Source of the DNA: Streptomyces sp. HPF1205
GTDB taxonomy: Bacteria; Actinomycetota; Actinomycetes; Streptomycetales; Streptomycetaceae
Assembly: GCF_020400825.1 (NCBI RefSeq)
Contig: NZ_JAINVH010000008.1
Span: forward strand, 205,560 to 269,559
Reading direction: 5' to 3'
DNA: 64,000 bases
Within the stretch, counting starts at the first letter, position 1. Every line of letters begins with the position of its first letter. The notes under the pieces were generated by a model, which saw only the letters and a list, made by a program, of their open reading frames with translations, made no database searches and was not told the origin of the DNA. Positions 52,594 through 61,571 of this stretch are shown piece after piece. The position numbers were made by a program, and so were the translations under genes.

Positions 52594-54905
52594 CCGACCG
52601 GCTCGCCGTCGTCCCGCTCCAGGACGATCTCGCCGTCCGCCCACCGGGTGGTGAACCGTTCCATGCGGGGCGCGCCCCACCCCTCCGGGTCGCCGCCGAA
52701 CACCACCCCGCCGCCGGTCCGCCCCTGCCGCGGCGCCCACACCTCCAGCTCCACCCCGCCGTCCGCCCCGGCCACCGGCAGTACCGCCCCGGCCCTGGCG
52801 AGCACCGGCACCCGGCCCAGCGGCGCGTCCAGCAGCACCTGCCCCGGCCCGCGGTGGGCCTCGCCGGTCGCCGTGTCGTACCACTGCCCGCGCGGCAGCC
52901 GTACCGTCCTGGTCACCGCACCGCGCTCCAGCACCGGCGCCACCAGCAGCGCGTCCCCGAGCAGGAAGGCGTCGCCGCACTCGCGCAGCGCACGGTCGGC
53001 GGGGGAGTTCCACCACAGCGGCCGTACATAGGGGGCGCCGGTGCCGCGCGCTATGTGCGAGAGCGTCTCCAGGTACGGCAGCAGCCGGGTCCGCTCGGCG
53101 AGCGCCGCCCGCGCGTGGCCGAGCACCTCGGGTCCGAACTGCCACGGCTCGCGCCGGCCGCCGTCCTTCGCGGAATGGGTGCGGAACAGCGGCAGGTACG
53201 ACCCGAGCTGGAACCAGCGCAGGTACAGCTCCGGCTCGGGCATCCCGGTGAAGCCGCCGACGTCCGGCCCGGAGTACGGCACCCCGCACAGCCCCAGCCC
53301 CAGCACCAGGGCCAGCGACACCCGCAGTCCCTCCCAGCCCGTGGCCACGTCGCCCGACCAGGTACCCCCGTAGCGCTGCATGCCCGCCCAGCCCGAACGG
53401 GAGAACAGGAACGGCCGCTGCTGCGGCCGCAGCCGGCGCAGCCCCTCGTAGCCGGCCTGCGCCATCGTCAGGCCGTACACGTTGTGCGCCTCCCGGTGGT
53501 CGCCGCCGCGGCCCTCCAGGCCGTGCCGGGCCGAGCGCGGCAAGGTGGGGTCGCCGAAGGCCGCGAAGGACACCGGCTCGTTCATGTCGTGCCAGAACCC
53601 GGCGAAGCCCTTGGCCAGCCGCTCCCGGTACAGCCCGCCCCACCAGGCCCGCGCCGCCGGATCGGTGAAGTCGGGGAAGACCGTCTCGCCCGGCCACACC
53701 ACTCCCCGCACCTCGCGGCCGCGCGCGTCGCGCACGAAGGCGTCGGCCGCGCGACCGCTGTCGTACGTCTCCAGCCCGGGCTCCGCCTTCACCGCCGGGT
53801 CCACGATCGACACCAGCCGCACCCCCTGGCCGGCCAACTCCCCCGCCAGAGCGGGCAGATCGGGGAAGCGCTCGGGGTCCGCGGTGAAGACCCGGTGGCC
53901 GTCGTAGTGGTCGATGTCCAGGTGGAGGGCCGACAGCGGCAGGCCGTGCTCACGGTACGCGGCCGCCACCCGGCGCACCTCGTCCTGCGTGCCGAAGCCC
54001 CACCGCGAGTGGTGGTGGCCCAGCGCCCAGCGCGGCGGAAGCGCGGGCCGGCCGGTCAGCGCCGTCCAGCCGCCGAGCACCCGGGCCGGGGTGCCGGTGA
54101 CGACCCAGTACCGCAGCGGTCCGCCCTCCATCCGCACCTCGCTGCCGCCTGGCCGGTCGTGCCCGGAACCCGCGCCCTCCACGCCGTCCCGGAGCGTGAC
54201 CTGCCCGTCCCAGCTCGTGTCGTGGAAGACCAGGTGGCAGCCGGCGTCGGCGACCACGAACTGCACCGGCATCGTGATGTACAGCGGGTCGTCGTCCGGC
54301 CCGAAGGAACCGCCCGGATCGGTGTTCCACAGCCGGTACGTGCCCTCCGGCAGCCTCGGACCGGCCGCGCGCCCGCCGAGCCCGAACACCCGCGCGTCCG
54401 CCGGGGTCTGCGAGCCCTGCACCCAGCGCGGCGCCGCCCCTTCGCCCGCCGCGTCCCACCAGCGCGGCGGCAGCTCCCGGCGCAGCAGCAGCCCGCCGGG
54501 GGTGCGGAACTCCACCGCGCCGTGCCGCGACACCAGGACCGTCACCCGCTCCGACACCACCCGCCAGCCGTCCTTGTCGGGCTCCAGCACGGCCCGCGCG
54601 TCCACCTCGGGACCACCCCCGGCCAGGGCGTACGAGGGCAGCGGCGCGGCGCCGTCCCAGCCGCAGAACACCGCCCCGCCCATCGCGACCCACACCCGCA
54701 GCTCGGAGCGCGCGAAGCGGACGGTGCCGCCGCCCGGCGCGGGCTCCGCGCCCTGCGCGGGCCCCGGCACCCTGGCCCGCTCGGGACCGCGCCGCGGCAG
54801 GTCCCGCGCGTCGGCGCGCCGCCGGCGCCACGCCGCCCTCGTCTGACGCCGACCACTGGCGGAACCCGCCATCCGAACCGATCGCAGCAGGTCCCGAGCA
54901 TTCAT
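52560..54905 (-). CDS. Glycoside hydrolase family 31 (alpha-glucosidase-like)
   Basis: 781 residues. An N-terminal beta-sandwich is followed by the GH31 barrel with LSALHLDIDHYDGHRVFT and the nucleophile motif FWHDMNEP (Asp440). Later comes SRSGWAGMQRYGGTWSGD, where the last Asp is in the acid/base region, then a C-terminal beta domain. Predicted activity is release of alpha-linked glucose or xylose from oligosaccharides. There is no signal peptide, so it is probably cytosolic. ATG 54905 follows AAGGTGGGG. It is divergent from acetoacetyl-CoA synthetase across a region with four GGCGCGCC sites. Confidence 0.9.
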   Translation of the reverse strand: MNARDLLRSVRMAGSASGRRQTRAAWRRRRADARDLPRRGPERARVPGPAQGAEPAPGGGTVRFARSELRVWVAMGGAVFCGWDGAAPLPSYALAGGGPEVDARAVLEPDKDGWRVVSERVTVLVSRHGAVEFRTPGGLLLRRELPPRWWDAAGEGAAPRWVQGSQTPADARVFGLGGRAAGPRLPEGTYRLWNTDPGGSFGPDDDPLYITMPVQFVVADAGCHLVFHDTSWDGQVTLRDGVEGAGSGHDRPGGSEVRMEGGPLRYWVVTGTPARVLGGWTALTGRPALPPRWALGHHHSRWGFGTQDEVRRVAAAYREHGLPLSALHLDIDHYDGHRVFTADPERFPDLPALAGELAGQGVRLVSIVDPAVKAEPGLETYDSGRAADAFVRDARGREVRGVVWPGETVFPDFTDPAARAWWGGLYRERLAKGFAGFWHDMNEPVSFAAFGDPTLPRSARHGLEGRGGDHREAHNVYGLTMAQAGYEGLRRLRPQQRPFLFSRSGWAGMQRYGGTWSGDVATGWEGLRVSLALVLGLGLCGVPYSGPDVGGFTGMPEPELYLRWFQLGSYLPLFRTHSAKDGGRREPWQFGPEVLGHARAALAERTRLLPYLETLSHIARGTGAPYVRPLWWNSPADRALRECGDAFLLGDALLVAPVLERGAVTRTVRLPRGQWYDTATGEAHRGPGQVLLDAPLGRVPVLARAGAVLPVAGADGGVELEVWAPRQGRTGGGVVFGGDPEGWGAPRMERFTTRWADGEIVLERDDGEPVGYAFRVRGKAS

Positions 54906-54933
54906 GGCCCCACCTTTTCACCGTCACCCCCTG

Positions 54934-55063
54934 GCGCGCCGCGCGTTCAACCAGCGTTCATCTGGAGCGGGCGGCGACGCCCCGGCGCGCCGGCCGGCGA
55001 CGAACCCGCCGCCGCGCCCGAGAGGGCGGAGCCCCGGCGCGCCGGCACCCGCCCTGGCGCGCC
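54934..55063. repeat. Four GGCGCGCC palindromes in a divergent promoter region
   Basis: Copies at 54934-54941, 54984-54991, 55036-55043 and 55056-55063, with centre spacings of 50, 52 and 20 bp, near whole helical turns. They lie between the GH31 gene and the acetoacetyl-CoA synthetase gene (322-bp gap). TACCGT at 55210-55215 may be the -10 of the latter. Confidence 0.5.
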
Positions 55064-55227
55064 GGGCGATCACATGGCTATGGTCCCTAGGACCGCCGTG
55101 GCAGGAGACCCCTGGCCGGGGGTCCGAGGACACGATCCAGCACACTTGCACGCGCGGGACCGCCGACCCGGCAGGCCCGCCGTACCCAGCAGACACGCGA
55201 CGACGCGCGTACCGTCCGGGAGCCGCC

Positions 55228-57243
55228 ATGACCACGCCCCAGCCCGCCACCGCACCGCAGCCGCTGTGGGCCCCCGGCCCCGAGCGGGTCGCCCACGCCC
55301 GGATCACCCGCTTCCAGGACTGGGCGGCCGGCCGGCACGGCGCCCCCGGCATCGTCCCCGGCGACCCCGCGGCGAGCTACCGCGCGCTGCACGACTGGTC
55401 GGTCCGCGCGCCCGAGGCTTTCTGGCGGGCCGTCGCCGAGTGGTTCGACGTGCGCTTCTCCAGCCCGTACGAGCGGGTCCTCGCCGACCCCGCGATGCCC
55501 GGCGCCCGCTGGTTCCCCGGCGCGGCCCTCAACTACGCCGAGCACGCGCTGCGGCCCGCCCTCGACCCGGCCCGCGCCGCCGAGCCCGCCCTGCTGCACC
55601 TCGACGAGAGCCACGAGATCGGCACGGTGAGCTGGGCGGAACTGCGCCGCCAGGTCGCCTCGCTCGCCGCGTCCCTGCGCCGGCTCGGCGTCGCCCCGGG
55701 CGACCGGGTCAGCGGCTACCTGCCCAACATCCCGCAGGCCGTGGTCGCGCTGCTGGCCACCGCCGCGGTCGGCGGCGTGTGGACGTCCTGCGCGCCCGAC
55801 TTCGGCGCCCGCAGCGTGCTGGACCGCTTCCAGCAGGTCGAGCCCGTCGTACTGTTCACCGTCGACGGCTACGGTTACGGCGGCAAGCGCCACGACCGTA
55901 CCGACGTGGTCCGCGAACTGCGCGGGAACCTGCCCTCGCTGCGTGCCACCGTCCACGTCCCGCTGCTGGGCAGCCCGGCCCCCGACGGCGCGCTCGCCTG
56001 GGACGACCTGATCGCCGGCGACACCGAGGCCGTGTTCGAGCAGGTCCCCTTCGACCATCCGCTGTGGGTGCTGTACTCCTCGGGCACCACCGGCCTGCCC
56101 AAGGCCATCGTCCAGTCCCAGGGCGGCATCCTGCTGGAGCACCTGAAGCAGACCGGCCTGCACCTCGACCTGGGGCCCGGCGACCGCTTCTTCTGGTACA
56201 CCTCCACCGGCTGGATGATGTGGAACTTCCTGGTCTCGGGCCTGCTGGCCGGAGCCACCGTCGTGCTGTACGACGGCAGTCCTGCGTTCCCCGACACCGC
56301 CGCCCAGTGGCGGGTCGCCGAACGCACCGGCACGACCCTGCTGGGCACCTCGGCCGCCTATGTCATCGCCTGCCGCAAGGCCGGTGTCCACCCCGGCCGG
56401 GACCTCGACCTGTCGGCCGTCGCATGCGTGGCCACCACCGGCTCCCCGCTGCCGCCGGACGGCTTCCGCTGGCTGCACGACGAGGTCCGTGAGGACCTGT
56501 GGATCGCCTCGGTCAGCGGCGGCACGGACGTGTGCAGCTGCTTCGCCGGCGCGGTGCCCACGCTGCCGGTGTACGTCGGCGAGCTCCAGGCCCCCTGCCT
56601 GGGCACCGACCTGCGGGCGTGGGACCCCGCAGGCGAACCCGTCACCGACGAGGTGGGCGAACTCGTCGTCACCAACCCCATGCCCTCGATGCCGATCCGG
56701 TTCTGGAACGACCCCGGCGACGCGCGCTACCGCGAGAGCTACTTCGAGATGTTCCCGGGCGTCTGGCGGCACGGCGACTGGATCACGCTCACCTCGCGCG
56801 GCTCGGTGGTCATCCACGGCCGCTCGGACTCCACCTTGAACCGGCAGGGCGTGCGCATGGGCTCCGCCGACATCTACGAGGTGGTCGAACGCCTCCCGGA
56901 GATCCGCGAGTCCCTGGTCATCGGTCTCGAACAGTCCGACGGCGGCTACTGGATGCCGCTGTTCGTCCAGCTCGCCCCGGGCGCCGAGCTCGACGACGCC
57001 CTGCGGGACAAGGTCCGCGCCGCCATCCGCGCCCAGCTCTCGCCGCGCCACGTCCCCGACGACATCATCGCGGTGCCCGGCGTCCCCCACACCCTCACGG
57101 GCAAGCGCATCGAGGTGCCGGTCAAGCGGCTGCTGCAGGGCGCCCCGCTCGACCGGGCCGTCAACCCCGGCTCCGTGGACGACCTGGAGGTGCTTCGCTT
57201 CTACGAGCGGCTCGCCGCACAGCGCGCGGCCGCCCGCCCGTGA
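55228..57243 (+). CDS. Acetoacetate-CoA ligase (acetoacetyl-CoA synthetase)
   Basis: A 671-residue adenylate-forming enzyme. The P-loop-like motif YSSGTTGLPKA (283-293), FFWYTSTGWMMWNFLVSGLL, HGRSDSTLNRQGVRMGSADIYE and the C-terminal TLTGKRIEVPVKRL with the catalytic lysine match acetoacetyl-CoA synthetase more closely than acetyl-CoA synthetase. The N-terminal block RITRFQDW and the total length (about 650) also fit. It activates acetoacetate to acetoacetyl-CoA with ATP, linking ketone-body or leucine breakdown to central metabolism. ATG 55228 follows CGGGAG. Confidence 0.92.
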   Translation: MTTPQPATAPQPLWAPGPERVAHARITRFQDWAAGRHGAPGIVPGDPAASYRALHDWSVRAPEAFWRAVAEWFDVRFSSPYERVLADPAMPGARWFPGAALNYAEHALRPALDPARAAEPALLHLDESHEIGTVSWAELRRQVASLAASLRRLGVAPGDRVSGYLPNIPQAVVALLATAAVGGVWTSCAPDFGARSVLDRFQQVEPVVLFTVDGYGYGGKRHDRTDVVRELRGNLPSLRATVHVPLLGSPAPDGALAWDDLIAGDTEAVFEQVPFDHPLWVLYSSGTTGLPKAIVQSQGGILLEHLKQTGLHLDLGPGDRFFWYTSTGWMMWNFLVSGLLAGATVVLYDGSPAFPDTAAQWRVAERTGTTLLGTSAAYVIACRKAGVHPGRDLDLSAVACVATTGSPLPPDGFRWLHDEVREDLWIASVSGGTDVCSCFAGAVPTLPVYVGELQAPCLGTDLRAWDPAGEPVTDEVGELVVTNPMPSMPIRFWNDPGDARYRESYFEMFPGVWRHGDWITLTSRGSVVIHGRSDSTLNRQGVRMGSADIYEVVERLPEIRESLVIGLEQSDGGYWMPLFVQLAPGAELDDALRDKVRAAIRAQLSPRHVPDDIIAVPGVPHTLTGKRIEVPVKRLLQGAPLDRAVNPGSVDDLEVLRFYERLAAQRAAARP

Positions 57244-57293
57244 CCGTCCGGTCCGGCCGGCGCCCGGCGCGCCCTGCGCGGGGCCCCTCCGGC

Positions 57294-57324
57294 AGTGCCC
57301 GGGCGTCGAGCGCGCCCGGGCACT
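57294..57324. terminator. Bidirectional hairpin terminator
   Basis: A perfect 12-bp stem (57294-57305 with 57313-57324), 7-nt loop, between the convergent synthetase and MocR genes. Confidence 0.8.
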
Positions 57325-57333
57325 GACGTCCCG

Positions 57334-58662
57334 TCACCCCCCGTAGGTGCTCAGCGTCTCCGCCCGTACCGCCGCGAAGTCGGCCGCGAGCCGGGCCGCC
57401 TCATCGGGCTCCAGGTCGGCGACGGTGATCCGCACGGCCGGCGGCGCCCCGATCCGGAACCGGGCCCCGGCGGCCACCCACCAGCCGCGCGAGCGCAGCC
57501 CGTTGACGACCGCGGCCTCGTCCCGGACCGGAACCCACACGTTGATGCCGCTCACCGCGCGGCCTTGCGTCCCGTGTTCGGCCAGTGCCCCGATCAGCGC
57601 CTCCCGGCGCCGGCGGTACGCCACCGCGGCCCGCCGTACCAGCGCCCCGGTGTCCGGATCGGTCATCAGCCGGACCACCGTCTCCTGGAGCACATGGCTG
57701 ACCCAGCCCGAGGTGAGCAGCAGCCGCCCGTCGTGCCGGGCCAGCGTTGTCGCGTCGCAGGCCATCGCCGTCCAGCGCAGATCGGTCCCCATGTGCTTGG
57801 AGACGGTGCGGATCTGCGCCCAGCGCGCCGGGCCGTCGGCCCCGGCCGTGGTCAGCGAGTGCAGGGGACCGCCCGCGATGTCCGCGCTGTGGTCGTCCTC
57901 CACCACCAGCACCTCGGGCGCGGCGGCCAGCACCTCCAGCAGTTCCGCTCGGCGCGCAGCCGACACGCGCGCGCCGAGCGGATTCTGCGCCCTGGGGCAC
58001 AGCACGACGGCCCGCGCCCCCGCCCGCAGCGCGGCCCGCAGCTCCTGCGGCCGCATCCCCTCGTCGTCGACCGGCACCGCGACGGTACGCAGGCCCAAGG
58101 CCGGCACCAGGTCCAGCAGATGGTGGAAGCCCGGATCCTCCACCGCCACCGCGTCGCCCGGCCGCAGCTCCACCGAGAGCAACCGCGAGACGCAGTCCAG
58201 CGCTCCGTGGGCGAAGGTCACGTGCGCGTCCGGCACCCCGTCCCGGCGGAACCACGCGCGTGACAGCTCCTCCAGTTCCGGTCTCCGCGGCGAGGCGCGG
58301 TGCGAGCGGGCGCCGGGAGAGAGCCGTCCCGGCGGCACCAGGCGGGGCAGGAAGGCGGGATCCGGGTGCCCGCCCGCGAGGTCGCGCAGCCCCTCGGGCA
58401 CCGGCGGCGGCCGCCGCGAGGCGACGGCGGGTCCCGGTGCCACGACCGTGCCGCCGCGTCCCCTGGTCACCACGATCCCGCGCCGCCGCAGCTCCTTGTA
58501 CGCCGTCGCCGCCGTCCCCGGGCTCACCCCGAGCAGATCGGCCAGACCCCGCACCGGCGGCAGCGCCTCGCCGGGGCGCAACCGGCCCTCGGCCACCGCG
58601 TGCTCGACCGACGCGGAGATCTCCCTGGCCGTCGCGCCGCTGATCCCATATTGTGTTGCCAC
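57334..58662 (-). CDS. MocR-type transcriptional regulator (GntR HTH fused to aminotransferase fold)
   Basis: 442 residues. A GntR winged helix (about 10-75: LPPVRGLADLLGVSPGTAATAYKELRRRG) is joined to a fold-type-I aminotransferase domain, with the PLP-binding lysine Lys289 in RTVSKHMGTDLR and the aromatic/Asp region LVVEDDHSAD. MocR proteins use PLP or its adducts as effectors. It is divergent from an MFS transporter gene with a palindrome between, so that gene is the likely target. GTG 58662 begins the homology directly. Confidence 0.9.
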   Translation of the reverse strand: MATQYGISGATAREISASVEHAVAEGRLRPGEALPPVRGLADLLGVSPGTAATAYKELRRRGIVVTRGRGGTVVAPGPAVASRRPPPVPEGLRDLAGGHPDPAFLPRLVPPGRLSPGARSHRASPRRPELEELSRAWFRRDGVPDAHVTFAHGALDCVSRLLSVELRPGDAVAVEDPGFHHLLDLVPALGLRTVAVPVDDEGMRPQELRAALRAGARAVVLCPRAQNPLGARVSAARRAELLEVLAAAPEVLVVEDDHSADIAGGPLHSLTTAGADGPARWAQIRTVSKHMGTDLRWTAMACDATTLARHDGRLLLTSGWVSHVLQETVVRLMTDPDTGALVRRAAVAYRRRREALIGALAEHGTQGRAVSGINVWVPVRDEAAVVNGLRSRGWWVAAGARFRIGAPPAVRITVADLEPDEAARLAADFAAVRAETLSTYGG

Positions 58663-58673
58663 AGAGTTGAGTA

Positions 58674-58685
58674 TGTATCAATACA
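58674..58685. promoter_or_regulatory. Probable MocR operator
   Basis: TGTAT-CA-ATACA, a 5-bp inverted repeat in an AT-rich patch, 12 nt upstream of the MocR start and 50 nt upstream of the MFS start. GntR/MocR factors often bind such ATAC-containing palindromes; binding is inferred. Confidence 0.5.
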
Positions 58686-58734
58686 AAATGCGGCGCAAGT
58701 CGTCGACGGCCGGGAGACGAGGGGGAGGACCGGC

Positions 58735-60237
58735 ATGCGGACACCGCAGGACACACCGCGGGACACGCCGGGGGGCACACCGGAGGGCCGTCCGCGGGGG
58801 ACAGGGAAGGTCCGCGAGGGCCACGACGGACCCGGTGACGCGGGCCAGGAGGGCCGCGGGCCGAGGGCCGGCCGGGCGGCGGCCCTGGCCGCCCGCTTGG
58901 AGTCGATACCCGGCGGCCCCGACGGGCGCAGGATGCTCTGGATCAACCTCGCCGACAAGACCGGCTCCGGCCTGTGGTTCTCCGTCACCGCCCTGTACTT
59001 CGTGGTGGTCGCCGGACTCAGCACCGCGCAGACCGGCCTGCTGCTCGGCCTCGGCGGAGCCGCCGGTGTCGCCGGCGCACCCGTCGCCGGGCGGCTGGCC
59101 GACCGGCTGACGCTGACCCGGCTCCTGGTCGCCGTCCAGGCCGTCCGCGCCGCCTCCGGCCTGCTGCTCCTGCCCTTCCACGGCTTCTGGCCGCTGCTGC
59201 CGCTGGTCGCGCTCGGCAGCCTCGGCGAACGCGCCGCCGCCGTCCTCACCAAACTCTTCGCCGCTCGCGTCGCCGGGCCGCGGCGCGCCCACTACCAGGC
59301 CGTGCAGCGCACCGTCGTCAACCTCGGCTACACCCTCGGCGGGCTTGTCGCCTCCGCCGCCCTCGCCCTGGGGACCACGTCCGTGTACCGGCTGCTGCTG
59401 CTCGGCGACAGCCTCTCCTTCGTGGTGGTGGCGATCCTCGTGGCCCGCTGCGGCGAGCCGCCTTCCGCCTCGCGGACGGTCGTCGCCCGCGTGCCGGCGG
59501 GGGCGCCGACGGGCGCGCCCCCCACCGGATCCGCCGCCTCGCCGGCCGGCACCCGCGCCCGTACGTCCGCCCCGCCGCCCACCGCGGCCGGCAACCCCTG
59601 GAAGGATGGCGGGTACCTCGGCTACGTGGCCCTCGACGGCCTGATGTTCCTCCACGGCAGCGCCCTCACCGTCGGACTGCCGCTGTGGATCGTCACGAGG
59701 ACGAACGCGCCCCACGGCCTGGCCGCCGCCGTGTTCGTCGTCAACACGGTCCTCGTCGTCGTCTTCCAGGTGCGCCTGTCCCGGCACGCCCGCACGCCCC
59801 TCGCCGCCGCGAACGCGCTGCGCCGCGTGGCCCTGTGGTGCCTGCTCGCCGGCGCCGCGGTGGCGGTCGCCGTACTGCACGCGCGCTGGGCCGCCGTCCT
59901 CGCCGTCGTCGCCGCCGCCCTCGCCTTCACCGTCGTGGAGATGATCCAGTCCGCGGTCTCCTGGGAGTTGTCCGTCGCTCTCGCCCCCGCGCACGCCCAA
60001 GGCGCCTACGTCGGCGTCCACGGCCTCGCCCAGGCCGCCTCCCGCTGCGTCGGTCCCCTCCTGATCACCTCCGCCGTCATCGCCGCGGGTCCTGCCGGGT
60101 GGCTGGCCCTCGGCGCCACCCTCGCCCTGGCCGCCGTGGCCCAGCGACGCATGGTGCTGCGGCGGCTGCGGCGCACACCCCCGGCCGGCGCGGGCGACCC
60201 GTTGTCAGTGCCCTCGGTTACGGTGAGTGAGCAATAG
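58735..60237 (+). CDS. MFS transporter
   Basis: A 500-residue membrane protein with about 10-12 transmembrane helices in two halves (from ADKTGSGLWFSVTALYFVVVAGLS, with GRLADRL as motif A). They are joined by a long hydrophilic Pro/Ala/Thr-rich loop (about 245-290). The first 60 residues are polar and Gly/Arg-rich. It fits the drug/metabolite exporter type of MFS. ATG 58735 has GGGGAGG upstream. It is paired with the divergent MocR regulator, so export of an amine or vitamin-B6-related compound is possible but speculative. Confidence 0.85.
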   Translation: MRTPQDTPRDTPGGTPEGRPRGTGKVREGHDGPGDAGQEGRGPRAGRAAALAARLESIPGGPDGRRMLWINLADKTGSGLWFSVTALYFVVVAGLSTAQTGLLLGLGGAAGVAGAPVAGRLADRLTLTRLLVAVQAVRAASGLLLLPFHGFWPLLPLVALGSLGERAAAVLTKLFAARVAGPRRAHYQAVQRTVVNLGYTLGGLVASAALALGTTSVYRLLLLGDSLSFVVVAILVARCGEPPSASRTVVARVPAGAPTGAPPTGSAASPAGTRARTSAPPPTAAGNPWKDGGYLGYVALDGLMFLHGSALTVGLPLWIVTRTNAPHGLAAAVFVVNTVLVVVFQVRLSRHARTPLAAANALRRVALWCLLAGAAVAVAVLHARWAAVLAVVAAALAFTVVEMIQSAVSWELSVALAPAHAQGAYVGVHGLAQAASRCVGPLLITSAVIAAGPAGWLALGATLALAAVAQRRMVLRRLRRTPPAGAGDPLSVPSVTVSEQ

Positions 60238-60280
60238 GGACCACAGGGAAACGCCCGGTCCCGCGATCGAGGGGGAAGCC

Positions 60281-61369
60281 ATGTCCCACAACGGGAACGG
60301 CGACGCCGGCTACGAGGAGCCGCGGCACCAGGAAAGGACCGGACCGCGCGAGCGGACCGGACGAGATGACGGACGCCCCGGCAGGCGCCCGGGCGGGCGG
60401 ACGGACAGGCGCGCGGACAGGGGGGCGGACGGACGGAGCGGGCGCACAGGCCGCGGGCGGAAAAAGGGCGGCGCGGCACCACCCGGTGCCGGCGGATACC
60501 GCAAGGCCCTGCGCAGGGAGTCGCCCACCCTCGTCGGCGTGATCCTCACCGACGAGGACTTCGCCGCCATGACGCGCTACGCGAGCTTCCCCTTCCGGGA
60601 CTACGACCGCTATCTGCACCACGTCGACGGCATGCTGCGCACCCTGCACGCCCAGGGCAGGCACGTCGCCGTGACCCTCTTCGACCCCCAGGAGTACGCC
60701 GACTACTGCGCCACCACCCGCCGGCCGCCGGACACCGTCACCACCCGCACCAGATACATCACCGAGGTCACCGCGGGCCGCACCGCCGTCCCCTACGCCC
60801 GGCAGCCCATGCCGGCGCTGCGCGCGGAACTGGCCCACGCCGCCGACCGCCACGCCACCTGGGAATACGCCACCGATCTGCTGATGGACGCGGGCCCCTG
60901 CGAGGAGTGCGGCCAGGAACTCGTGCACTGCGCCTTCGACCGCGCCTCCCACACCCTGCTCCGGCTCGTCGAGGCGGTCGGACCCGGCACCCACCACGTG
61001 GTGTGCAGTCTGCCAACCGACGACGGACCGCCCCTGCTCGCCGCGGCCACCATCGACGCCGGCCCGGACGGCGGGATGGACCTCACCGAGACCGAGGCGC
61101 TCGTCCTGTGCACGGTCATGGCCGCGGGCAGGGCCACCACCGGAGCCGGCGGACTCGTGGTCCGCACCACGGACGCCGACGGCACCGACACCGTACGGGG
61201 CTGGGCACTGCGCCGCGGCGAACCCCACCCCCTCACCGAGGCCGAGGTCTTCGACGCCTACTGCACCGACGCCCTCACCGGCGAACCCGTCCCACCCGAG
61301 CACGGCGTCCGCTACAGGGCGGGGCTCCCGCTGTCCCCGCCACCGCCCCACGAGGGCCCGGCCTGGTGA
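60281..61369 (+). CDS. Protein of unknown function with Arg/Gly-rich N-terminus
   Basis: 362 residues. Residues 1-75 are low-complexity, rich in Arg, Gly, Asp and Thr. The rest looks folded: LVGVILTDEDFAAMTRYASFPFRDYDRYL, then LHAQGRHVAVTLFDPQEYADYC, and a possible metal site GPCEECGQELVHCAF. I recognise no named family. The start ATG 60281 is fixed by GAGGGGGAAG, 44 nt after the MFS stop, so the two may be co-transcribed. No signal peptide or membrane helix. A 10-bp hairpin follows. Confidence 0.8.
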   Translation: MSHNGNGDAGYEEPRHQERTGPRERTGRDDGRPGRRPGGRTDRRADRGADGRSGRTGRGRKKGGAAPPGAGGYRKALRRESPTLVGVILTDEDFAAMTRYASFPFRDYDRYLHHVDGMLRTLHAQGRHVAVTLFDPQEYADYCATTRRPPDTVTTRTRYITEVTAGRTAVPYARQPMPALRAELAHAADRHATWEYATDLLMDAGPCEECGQELVHCAFDRASHTLLRLVEAVGPGTHHVVCSLPTDDGPPLLAAATIDAGPDGGMDLTETEALVLCTVMAAGRATTGAGGLVVRTTDADGTDTVRGWALRRGEPHPLTEAEVFDAYCTDALTGEPVPPEHGVRYRAGLPLSPPPPHEGPAW

Positions 61370-61400
61370 CGACCCCGCGCCAGGACGCAAGCCGCCCGCC

Positions 61401-61432
61401 GCCCGGGCGCCGTGTCGGGCACGCGCCCGGGC
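61401..61432. terminator. Hairpin terminator between convergent genes
   Basis: GCCCGGGCGC (61401-61410) pairs with GCGCCCGGGC (61423-61432). The 12-nt loop can form a further 3-bp GTG/CAC helix. Confidence 0.7.
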
Positions 61433-61571
61433 ATCAGCCCACAGCGCCCGTGCGGCGACGCACGACGCCGACGAGGGGGCGGGCCGCCCAGGACGAAGCC
61501 TCCCGCTTACGGGAAAGGGGCCCCACCGGCAGGTGAAGCCCCGGCCCCCCGGCCGCGCGCGCCGGGTGACG

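Noticed and set aside
51873..56492. A 1539-codon plus-strand open frame crossing the NUDIX and GH31 genes
   Set aside because: Arg/Pro/Ala-rich with no recognisable motif, and antisense to a real GH31 gene with catalytic residues.
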